This document shows positions 35,701 through 47,700 of a stretch of 64,000 nt of DNA, piece after piece. Both the position numbers and the translations under genes were made by a program. Source of the stretch: Micropterix aruncella (lineage: Eukaryota > Arthropoda > Insecta > Lepidoptera > Micropterigidae); contig OX155960.1 in the NCBI GenBank assembly GCA_944548615.1, positions 11,904,365-11,968,364 of the forward strand, given 5' to 3'. Every line of letters begins with the position of its first letter. The stretch's first letter is position 1. A model generated the notes under the pieces. That model saw nothing but the letters and a program-made list of their open reading frames with translations, did no database searches and had not been told where the DNA came from.

Positions 35701-38700
35701 ACAGAGATTTAACTGGCAGGCCACGAGCGCCATGTCTAAAACCTATGTCTAAAACGTAATATTTTCGGATTTGTTTTCCTTCAACTGCGAAGTGAACATA
35801 TTTAATTATAGAAAAATACATATTGTACGCCTGATTGGTAAACTGTATAGCACATAATATAATAGCACCTATCCATTTTGTACAACCTACTTACAGTTCA
35901 CAATAAAGAATTAGAATTAGAATTGGAATGTACAGCCACCGACAGTATATTTTAAATTGACATTATGTATCTATTGTAAAACAAATTACCATTTTTAGCA
36001 CGGATGACATTTCAACGCTATGACATTCAATAATTTATATTTTTTATAATCTTTTATGTTTTGATCAGTTTTGATAAATAGGTTTGGGATTCTATATGGG
36101 TATTCACCGATTTCCTGGTTATACGGCTTAACCCGATTGACTTGACATTTTAAAAATAGACTCCTATGGGGTCAAGTCAGTTGTGTAGTTGGCATAAAGA
36201 GTTAAAATATTCAAACGATTTTCAGTTCAAAAAAAGTACAATCGTCAAAACGAATACCAAAACTATTATATTGATATGTGCCTTTGGGCCCAGCCTAAAC
36301 TTTGCATTCTAGATATAGACTCCTGTGGGGTCAAATAATCTATGTGATTCATACAAAAGTTTTCATTTCGAAAGTTTTCAGGTAAAAAAAGTACAAACGG
36401 TAAAGGAGGAACGCCAAAATTAGTTATTGATATGTGCTCTGCGGATGTGGGCTAAACCTTGTAACATTATATTTATAAATAATAAGTGACTATTGAGCGG
36501 TTTGTGAAAGACGCTAATTGAAAGGGTCATTATTGTATCCATGTAATAATATCCCTAATGAATTTGGTTTATAATACGGTTTGGTAATAATATCGCTTCC
36601 TAATGAGAGATTTCTCCTGCTTAGAATAAGTAACTTAAATCGTCATTAGTATTTTGGTTCACCTTCAGTAAAATAACAGTATAAGAGCCAGATATTGATA
36701 CATGAAAAAATGTAAAATTAAATGAGTAGATAAAGCCTGAAAAAAAAACTAGCTTTTTAAATTAAATACAGAGAAGGTGTATTTGTAGTAAAAATAATCA
36801 ACTCTTTCTTAGAAAAATTATCTAAAACTGCGATTTGCGCATCTCAAATTCTATGGCTTCGAAGGGGGAGTGAATGGGTGGTAAGGTGAACGCTCACATG
36901 TGGCAAGACAGCTGTCCTAAACCTACCACAGCCGGTTCGTAAGTCCGGAATCCACTGCTCACCCCCCAGAAGTGTAAAAAAAAAAAATAGTATTATGATG
37001 GGCCCGACTCCGGCCGGTGAATTCCATGGCAGCTCCGTTTGTATTTATTTATTATTTATTATTTATTTATTTATATAATGTATTTTCTGTCTTCCATCCG
37101 TGAACTATCCATGGATAATTTTCTAACACATTACAAATCACTTTCACCGACTCTGTCTACAATACAAAATGCAAAACGATCATCTTTCACTTTCCGAACT
37201 ATTACCATTATTTTATGCGTCTCAGTAACACAGTACATCACAAACACAACAAATTAAATCAAATCAATCCAAGTTTATTGTCTTCAAAACATAAATAGTT
37301 ATTAAAACATAATATTTTCGATTGTACACAATACTTTGGTTAGCCGCTTAGATTAAAAATAGTTCTAAAAATCGATACTAGAGGTTTTAAAGAGTCTCCC
37401 CGCATTATTTATAATATTTGTATTGGATCTTAAAACTACATAGTCAATCCGATAATTATTTGGCATGACAACTGCAGTAAAAAAATTTAATAATAATAAA
37501 GTATTAAAAATTTAGAACACCTTGACGTGAAAGATATCAATTGGATTGTCATGAAATATGTGGTCCTACAAATAGAAAATACAAACGATTATCAGAGAGA
37601 AAATGAAATAGTCAATAAAATGAAAAAAATGTAAATAGAAATGGTCAATAACTTACCTTAAAACTACAAAGTCTTAAGATATGAAGAATAGTCTAAAATT
37701 ATCGATAACCCAATTAAAATTCAGTAATTTCATACAATTCTTACTTAATAAGGTATTTCCTTTTAGTTTAGGCTATCTCCTTTTAATTTATACTTGAACT
37801 GGGGTATTTTCCCGTTTCTACATAAAATTTTGATATTTTCCTCTGTACTTTATTATAATATACAAATCCACCATAGTTGGGATCCTTTTTAAATAATTCC
37901 AAATATGGTCAGGGTAGTATAAGGGGCTCTCTAGACGATCAAGCATGCTCGACAAGTTTTGCGTCACGGGCAGGGAGGGGATCATAAACCGCAGGAAATA
38001 TGCAAATATTTTTTTGTAATATTTACCAAAGATGCCTAATTTTGTAGTTTATACCAGGGAGTCACGGTAATTATACCTAATTGATTGACGAATGACGTGA
38101 CTCCCTGGTATAAAACTACAAAATTAGGCATTTTTCGTAATTTAAAAAAAAAAAAGCGTATTTCCTGCGGTTTACGATCCCCTACCAGCCCGCGACGCGA
38201 TGCTTGACAAGCATGCTTGATCGTCTAGAGAGCCCTTTAGATTATGCCTACCTCTGGTAAAATGAAAGTAAATTTCCTTTTGAGTCTTCAAATTTCCTAT
38301 ATTTTTTTAAATCAACTTTATACATTCTAAGACATAATGTTTAGTGATGGTAGAGTAAGTATACCGAGAGTTCTAAAATGACCACGACATGATTCAGTAC
38401 GGTCAAGATTAATCAAAATTCTTTAGGCCCGTTTTTGGAGAGGGAAAATATGTTGCCTCAAAACTGCAGTACACTGGGTCCAGGAGGGAATCCCTTAACG
38501 GATAATTGATTCGAAATAGGCAAAGTATATTATTTGCTAGGAATCGTTTATTATTGAGACAGCAATACTGTTTTGACATGTAGCAACACCAAATACTAGC
38601 CACGCCCCTTCATTTCCGATTCACCGCTCTATCATTGGGTAGGATTCTGATGACCTAAAGCAGGTTCCGGCCACTGTTCCGGCTTGATATTTTTGTTCAT

Positions 38701-41700
38701 TGGTATTTACCTTTTAATTGTGTGCACACCTTTGCTTGAGCATAAAATTCTTTAAAACCACATGTGGTTCACGCGAAGTACTTAAATTTTCGCAACGTTT
38801 GTGCCTGAATAGCAAAAATACTAGCAGACGACTAGAAAAGCAATTGACGCTCCTCAATTTGGTGACATTTTTCCTATTTTAATAAGTTGTTATTCGGCAA
38901 TAAACTGCAGAATTACATCGATCGCCCGGCTGTGGCGTAAATAAGCGATCTGCCACAGGCGCAGTCGTTTGTTCGTGACATTAATGGATGCCTGGCGGCA
39001 TGACAAGTCGCCGCCATGCCGCCAGGACGTGCGAATAAAGTAAGGTTATTACGATTTAATTTCGATTTTATTCTGCTGTAATCTGCAATATCTAAATTTA
39101 CATGCGCGGTCAAAATTTCAGTCATCGGATTAAAATCGCTCGCGATTATCCGAACGGTTACATGCATAATCCTAAGAAAACGTCAAAATTCTTTTGACGT
39201 GACAACGTCTTATAATTCGATGGAGGCGGCTGCACGCACGAAAAAACTTGACTCATGCGGCGTTACCTCGCTCTGAGGCGTTCCACAAGGCAAAAAAGAC
39301 AAAAAAGTCAAAAAAGTCAGAAAGTCAAAAAAGTCGAATAATTAAAAAAAGTCGAAAAAGTCGAAAAGGTCGAAAAAGTCGGAAAAGTCGAAAAGGTCAA
39401 AAAATTCGAAAAGGTCGAAAAATTCGAAAAAGTCGAAAAAGCCAAAAAAGTCAAAAAAGGCGAAAAAGTCGAAAAAGTCAAAGGTCAAAAAGGTAAAAAA
39501 AGTCGAAAAAGTCGGAAAAGTAAAAAAAGTTGAAAATGTCGGAAAAGTCGCAAAAGTTAAAAAAGTCGATAAAGTCGGAAAAGTAGAAAAGGTCGAATAT
39601 GTCGGAAAAGTAGAAAAAGTCGAAAAAGTGGAAAAAGCCGAAGTGATACTTGTAAAAACTATGTACCTACATTGTAAAAAAAAAAAAAAAAAAATTGACA
39701 TAATTGTATTTATGCGTACAAATAAATGTAACTTGATCAATTCAATTGTGATTTCCATTTACCTCCTTCTCTATATCCATACAAAATATCTATCAAACAA
39801 ATAATATTAAAATTTTCTTTTGAAAAATGCAACCATTCCATCAGTATTTTCTTATGACGTCACGTTAAACTATCGTCAGTAAACCGACTTTATTTATTTA
39901 TTTATTTATTTAAGAATTAATTACCATGAAACATTGATTAGCTTATAAAAATAACAGGAACCGAATGGCAAAACCTTAACCTTTTGCTTATTTGTTTCTG
40001 TCACCCAACTGGGACTAGCCCGTTCTAGGGTGGCCAGGACTCCAATATTACAATCAAGTTTGCTTGATTGCTTGGTTGCTTACAAATATACAAGTTTTAG
40101 TAAAAAGCTAATGACACTAAATTGAAGTCTTCAGAATAAAATAAAAAAATAATAATAATAAAAAAATATTAAAAGATAATATAATAAATAAAATGCAATT
40201 CCATTATTTAATCGGCAACAAATATCATATAAAATTCGATTAAATAAAATAAATAAAGTTATATGTGAGAAAAGGAAGAAACGGTCATTAATATTTATTA
40301 ATATAAAATTACCTAGTCTAAAAAGTATACTTCATTGTCAAAGTCAAATAATTTTTGGTAGTTAGTTCAATGTTAAAATATACTTAACATATATGTTTAA
40401 AAATATGTTAATAATTTGTGCACCTAAGTTTTATTATACTATTATTTCTAACATTTGATGTATGGTTAGTCTGTCATGATTCGATAACCATTTCTTTAGT
40501 TTATTTTTTAATTCCCTAAATGTCAAATTCATTTTTATTTCCATATTGATCAGATTGTAAAATCTCGGCGCAATGAAAGAGTAATGTCTTTGTCCAAATG
40601 ATGTTTTCCTTCTGGGTATTATTGAGCTATTTTCTAAAACTTGTCTCGTTGGTCGCCGGTTCTGAATTATTCCTAAATTTGAGTTACTGTCCAAAAATAG
40701 CCTTAAGAGGGAAGTTTTTAGAAAAAGTTGCCTACAGTCAAGAACTTTAGCTTCCTTATAAAGTTCATTAGTGGGATGGCGATATGGTCTACGTAGAATA
40801 ATTTTTAATATAAATTTCTGCGCAACTTGCAATGGCTCTAGCAGGGTTTTACCACATCCACCCCATCCAATTATGCCGTAAGTAATAAGCGATTCACATA
40901 AAGCATAATAAACAGTTTTTAGCGTTTTGGAATCCAGAATATTCCTCAGTTCTTTGAAAACATATCCAAGGATTCGCACCTTCGTAGCCACGTTATGTAT
41001 ATGAGAATCCCAACGGAGAAAGCAATCTAGAGTGATGCCTAGATATTTCCAAGATATTTCTCTTTGTATAGGCTGACAGTTACAAGACTCTACGCTATCG
41101 CACTTGTGTATTACAATAGTTTTATTAGTAGTGGGTTGACCTCTGGTTGTTATACTAAATGGCATGTATTTGGTTTTGCCAACATTAAGCGTCAACATAA
41201 AGTTTCCTAGCCAATTTTTAACAATTTCCATGCCCTCGTTTGCTTTCTCAAATGTGTAATCCCAGTTTGAACCCTTGAATAGTATAACAGTGTCATCGGC
41301 ATATGTGATGATTTTACCTACTGGTAACTGACATAGGTCATTTATGTAGACGAGGAATAAAATGGGTCCCAAAACGCTACCCTGTGGCACACCATACGTG
41401 AGATGCTGGCTTTTACTCTGGAGGCCCTGGATGGTGACACTTTGTACCCTGTTGGATAGGTAACTATCAAACCATTTAAGACTTGTATAGTTAATTCCTA
41501 CACTGCTCAGTTTGCATAATAATATATTATGAGGAACGGAGTCAAAAGCCTTTGCAAGGTCAAGGAAAACTCCTAGACACTTGTCTCCTTTATCCACCGT
41601 TTTGACTATAAATTCAGTTAAGGCTGCTATAGCGTCTGTTGTCCCTAAACCTTCCCTAAAACCGAACTGATTGTCTGAGAGTATTTTATTTTCAATTAAA

Positions 41701-44700
41701 AATTTATAGAGTCTCTCCTTTGCAACTTTCTCGAAGATTTTGGAGATCGTGTTTAAAATGGAGATAGGTCGATAGTTATTGAGGTCCTGCTTATCTCCCC
41801 CTTTATGTATTGGAATTACTTTGGCGATTTTTAATTTGTCAGGAAAAATTCCGCTTTTAAAACTCATATTAATGATAAAAGCAATAGGCTGGCTGAGATA
41901 GGTTTCAGCTAGTTTAAATACGCATGTCCCGACCCCATCATCCCCCACCGCTGACCTATTTTTAAGGCTGCCTATTACTTTCTTGACTTCGTCTCTATTT
42001 GTAGGCGTTAGGTACATGGACACAGGTAACGTATCAGATTTACTTAGGTCAGTAATTACAGAACTATTTATCCCACGAAACTTTTCTGCTAATTTGGAGC
42101 CAACATTACAAAAGTGACTATTTGTACAATTTAGTAACTTTTCAGGATTATCTTTCATTGTAATAATTTGATTGTCAATTTTAATACTATTTAAATTTAC
42201 ATCCTTTCTATTTTTATAATTCGCCGCTTCTTTTATATTTATCCAGATTTTTCGTGGGTCCCCGGCTGAGTCAGTTATTTGTTTTTTAAAGTATTGCTGC
42301 TTAGTCAATTTAATAATTTTTATTACATAAATTTCGATAACGAGTGTATTTCTGCCTCAGCATTGCATTGTCCGGTGTTTTTCTTAACGCTGCGTGCATT
42401 TTATCACGCCTGTGAATACAAAAGAGGAGTCCATCAGTAATCCACGGTGTAATTTTTTTATTTTTATGTTTTATAATTACAGTTTTCGATGTTGTATGTT
42501 TCTGTATAATGTTACTCAAGATGGAAAAAAATAAGTTATAGGCGTCGATAGCATCCCTAATCTGATATAACTGATTCCAATCATATTGGCTGAATTCGTA
42601 AACTATTTTATCATAGTTAATTATTTTCTTTATTTGCTTGTTTGGATGTACAACGTTATTACTTCCCTTAGCGGCCAACTTAAAGAAGATTGTATAGTGA
42701 TCTGTAATTGAATTTTTGTATACAATGGTCGAGATTAGGTTTTTGGTTCGAACCATGACGTGATCTATGCAACTGCTGCTATTGTTATATTCGCGCGTTG
42801 GATGAATTATCTCTGGTCGGAGACCATGTAGCATTAGGACGTTTAGATATTCCTCAGATTGTGGATGCAGAGTTCCTGCTATAGAGATATTCAAGTCACC
42901 GCATAGATACAGATTTTGAGAATTTCTATTAGCGCATAAAAGTGTATTAAGGCTTTCTAGGAAGAAGTTGATATTATTTATAGATGGGCTTCGATAAATA
43001 GCAAGTAGACTTGTGGCTTCATCTATGTTTATTTGCAAGCAATTTGCTTCAGGGAAAGCTATTTCTTGTACCGATAAGAAGCTGAAGCTTTCTTTGATAA
43101 ATAAAACAATGCCATCATTTTGAGTATGATTAAAGTTGGTATGAAAAGATTCATAGCCTGGAATATGCTTCTCCCTGTAAAATTTACTATTCCAAGTTTC
43201 AGTGAGTATAATTACATCAATGTCTACATTGAGATGTTGCAAGAAGATTACTAGACTATCGTAATTTTTGTTCAAACTTCTAATATTCATAGCTAAGAAT
43301 TTTATGGCCTTTTTTTCTGAAAGGATGCTCCTGCATATATTTATATCCGCAGTATTATGCCTATCATTATCAATATTACTAATAAAGTTCATGTCATGAT
43401 CCATTGTTATGCGTTGTGGTAAAAATCATTACATTAATGGCAAAATGAAAGATATATTGATCGAATAATATTATGAGTCTTAAGGACATAAAACTTAGGC
43501 GCATTGCTAAAAATAAATAAATGCTAATAGATATTTTAAATATTGATTCGTCATCACATACCTACATCATTAAAATTATCAAAAATAAGATAAAATAATA
43601 GATAGCTAAAAATGTATACGGCATAAATTTTATCAAAATCGTAAAAATGTAAAAATAATATATGAATATTATAATATAATACATTATTAATATAAGATCC
43701 GTAAAAACTTAAGAGAATCATAAAAATATTCAGAGAATCATTAAAATATTCATCGTTAAGAAAAATCCCAGAATATAGTACATGTTTTATAGAGATAAAA
43801 AAGTGGAATTATTTTTAATTAGAATTGCCTTATCACCTTGGTTTTTCCTCACAAATATTCGTCCAGCATTAACCCAGCAATACTTGTAAGATTTTTCTCT
43901 GAAAATTCGTTTTGCGTTCCAAAGCAAATCTCTCGAACGCTGGGTCAGTTCGTCGGAAATAAATACTGGAGCGTTTGTAGTACCCGTATAACTCCAGTCG
44001 GATAAGGTCAAGGTTTCGCCATTGGTTTTACAATTTCTTATATATTCTTTAAAATTCATCATAAAGTTATTCTTTTTTCCACTTGAAATAAATTTTACAA
44101 TAATCGGTTTTGGTTTAGTTTCAGATTTCTTGATCGGCACGCGATAAATTGAACAAACATCGGTGGGGTTGTAGTTGCATTTGGCAACCGCTGCAATCTT
44201 ATCAACAATTCTATTTAAATCTTCATTCACCCCCTCGGGAATACCCCTTATCTCCATGTTACATGATTTTTGAAGCTGCTCCTGATAATCCAGCTTATTT
44301 TCCAGCAGAAGTATTTTATTTTCATGCTCTTTATTTTTTTGGTCAATAGTATCGAAATTTCTTACCATGTCCTTAACTCTTCCACTTTTGAGGTCCTCAA
44401 ACTGCATCGTTAAAAATTCCACCGTATTTTCCAGATCGTCATTTCTTTTTTCCAACTCTTTTATCTTAGCTTCCTGGACTGAAAATCGTTCCTCGAGTGC
44501 CTCAAGAATCGACTTTTTAAATGCATCATACCTTAAATCTAATAAAGCCTCCAAATTTTCAGAGTTGATTGAGAAACTTGTTCTATTTTTGAGAGTTGTT
44601 TCAGGGGTGGGGATATTTGTGGCAGTCGCTGAGTGGTTGGTTGGCGTTAGGGAACGTGATCTTTCAGGGGAGAGTTTAGCTAGGGTATTGCTTCGAGTTG

Positions 44701-47700
44701 ATCTAGGCTCCACCAACTTGCACGCATCACATCTCCAGTTATTTTTCTGTATAGTGGAGAGGCCTTCGAACCCTTCCCGAGTCATGAACAGGCAGGAGTA
44801 GTGGAATTGTGCGTAACAACGCCCGCATTTCAGCGATTCATCGACGGCTACTACAGTTTTACATTGTTTACATTTCATTTTTGTTGTTCTACCTATATAA
44901 TTTATTATGTATGAATAAATTTACACCGCCCTCTATTGACAGGCTCACGTAAGAAGTGTTGTTGTGAAACAGATATCGTTGGCGCTTCGGTAAGTGCAGT
45001 AGCGAATAGCGTTGTTTTTCAGAAGTAAATTAATTAAAATGTCTTCAATAGAATTGAAACCATGAATCGATGCGATGATTTTGGTAATCGACTGACCTCC
45101 CTAGTAGCAGCGTGTGTGCGATTCGCTGTTCCAATGCGCTGACGCCTGCGCAGTGGCCGGCAGTGGGTCGGCGTTCGCCACCGGTCGCGGCTTTGCGCAC
45201 GTCGGGTAGGTATTTGTTTACACGGCTAGCGCTGTGATTGGATATTCGATCTCCGCTTGTGTCAAATCAAACGCCTGAAAAAAGAAATTTCTAAACGACT
45301 CGATATTAAAACCGCTCGTACTCACGAATCACTCTACGAATCCTCTCAAGATTAACGATTCTCAGGTCCGGAGAAATTCCCCTTGATTTGGATGCACAGT
45401 TAATACAAATCTCTTCTGATATTCTTTTTTTATAGCCAAAAGTCACGGAGCGTCAAATAGCACGTACACTATATATGCAATAGGGATGTGGAAAAAGGCT
45501 TACAAACGACTTTTTTTTTCATCGAATTTTGATTGCGATTTCGGCTCAAATACATCGCAAGTTCGGCGCGGTTGCGGTAAGCATCACGATTTTGGCGCGG
45601 TGAACATCGGGATTTCGGCGCGGTAAACATCACAATAACTGCGAAAAGATCGCATGCGGTTTTAGGTCAAAAACTCAGGAAAACAACGCGTTTTATGCGC
45701 ATTCATCGGCGAACAGATCACGCAAGCCGAAAACACCGAGTAGGTATGCACTTTTGAGGCATCAAGATATCACGATCTCGGCGCGAGAAATCATGTCGCC
45801 AAAAATCAGCGCACCACAGTGAAGCCCACCAGATTAAAGGCGGGAACGAGCGGATCTTCCGCGCTGAAGAATTCGGACCGGCCATTTTGGCCCGACATGC
45901 AGACTTACACCGGCGACCGACTCGGAGGATACGAAGGCCAGCCCCGAGTGTTCGCAAAGAACAATGATAGGGAAAGGGGGAGATACGATGATGGGCCTCA
46001 ATAGAACCGCGGACCCTGCAAGCGCGGGAGTCACAAAAATGGCTTTACAGACGAAGACGACCTAAATTTTGGGGTAAATAAAGAACTTGTTAGAGAGGTA
46101 AGACCTTCTTCAAGCTTCTTTTCTCGATATTTCTGGTACCGAAATCCGACTAGTTGTCTCGACCGATATTCAATATGAAACCGCTCAACAAGTTTCAGAA
46201 ACAAAGCCATTCCGGCTCATAAATATGTACAAAATCCCAGATTTTCTTCAGAAGGGAGAAACTGGATGATAAAGTTGGATATGTCTCAGGCATGTTTCCA
46301 CCTACCGATAGCGGAACGTCACAGACGACTCTTGAGACTAGTGTATGATCAATACTTATTAGAGATTGCATGCCTGCCATTCGGACTGGCATCAGCCCTC
46401 CGCGCATTTGCGACCATAACAAGTTGGATTGCACAGACTCTCCGAGTGAATGGCTTCCAAATTGTCGTCTATCTGGACAACTTTCTCATTGCAAATCAAT
46501 CCAAATAAAACCTAAACATTCAGATCACAGAGGCTGTAAACTTCTTAATAAACTTCGGTTGGAGCATCAATTTCACGAAATCAGTGCTGGCTCCCACGCG
46601 AGCTATAGAGTATTTGGGTATCCATTGGGATACAGACAGCAATCGGAAATCCCTACCCAAGAACAAGATCTCCAAATTGACTTGTCAAATACAGCATCTG
46701 TGGAAATGGAGACATTGGACCTAAAGAAAGCACAAAGTCTTCTGGGGTTACTAAATTTTACAAGTTACATAGTGCCAAGATGACGCTTACATTGCAGGTC
46801 TCTCCAGTAGAATGCAACATGTTGAGAGAGCCCCCTTACAAAAAGGTGAGGCCATTACCCATAACTACTCTACCAGACCTGTAGTAGTGGCTGACAGCGG
46901 CATCGCATGGATCACCGATTCATTTTGCGCCTCCCTCACAACTTCTGGGGACAGATGTATCAGATATCGCTTAGGGAGCGCTGCTAAACGGGCATCGCAT
47001 GTGTGGATAATGGCGGACACATTAGAAGAACTGGCACGCAAACCTCAAGGAACTGGCCATAGTTAACCCTTCAGGCCTCGGCCCCTCAGCCGATTGACAA
47101 GTTGATGTCCCAAAAAAATTTAGTAAAAATTAGTAAAAAAATTGAATTATGACACTGTCCGACCAAAATATTAATTTCTGCCAAACCACTGTATCCATAA
47201 TTAAAATAAAAAATATTAACATAATAAAACATAATAAAATCAAACAAATTAAATTAAAATAAAATGAAAACGGGGCCGTCACGCTGAATCGTGTTTTGGC
47301 CGATATCGGCCAATCTGGGCTCTAGGGGTTAAAGAGGTACTGAAGCGAAAGGGCTAAAGCATGCGGAAATCAACAGTGTTACTATATTCTTACAGTCGGA
47401 CAGTAGTGATGTATATCAGGAACGAAGACGGACTTCGATCCAGGAAGCTGTTGAATATGATGAAGAAAATTCTAGTGGTGGCGGACGCCTACAGAATTCG
47501 AATCGTCCCCAGGTACATTCAGGGAAGTACAACGGAATCGCCAACGAACTGTCCAGGAAGGAAACCCCATCGGAATGACACGTGTCTGGCCAGGCCTGCG
47601 AGTGAATATTAGCATAATTTGGACGTCCCGAAATAGAACTGTTCGCTTCCGCAGATGCCCACTTTATTCCTTGATACGCGTCACTCGATTACCGAGATCG

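Larger units (their letters stand above)
39895..44900 (-). mobile_element. Near-complete PHD-ORF1 LINE (CR1/Jockey group)
   Basis: Minus-strand element with ORF1 (44878-43787), ORF2 endonuclease (43404-42310), ORF2 reverse transcriptase (42308-40434), a 540-bp 3' UTR, and a (TTTA)n/(TAAA)n tail at 39893-39915. A 5'-truncated relative lies at 9326-11516. The 5' boundary is uncertain. It occupies intron 6 of the protease homologue in antisense. Coding damage visible is limited to one frame change, so it is young. Confidence 0.9.

Noticed and set aside
39248..39758. Lysine/serine/arginine-rich and Phe/Asp-rich proteins at the minisatellite
   Set aside because: Both are translations of a 9-bp repeat, equally open on both strands; the same holds for 50688-51386.
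43787..44878. A viral gene, because of the FP-like domain in the LINE ORF1
   Set aside because: The domain is widespread in insect LINE ORF1 proteins, and the PHD finger plus the adjacent ORF2 place it in a retrotransposon.
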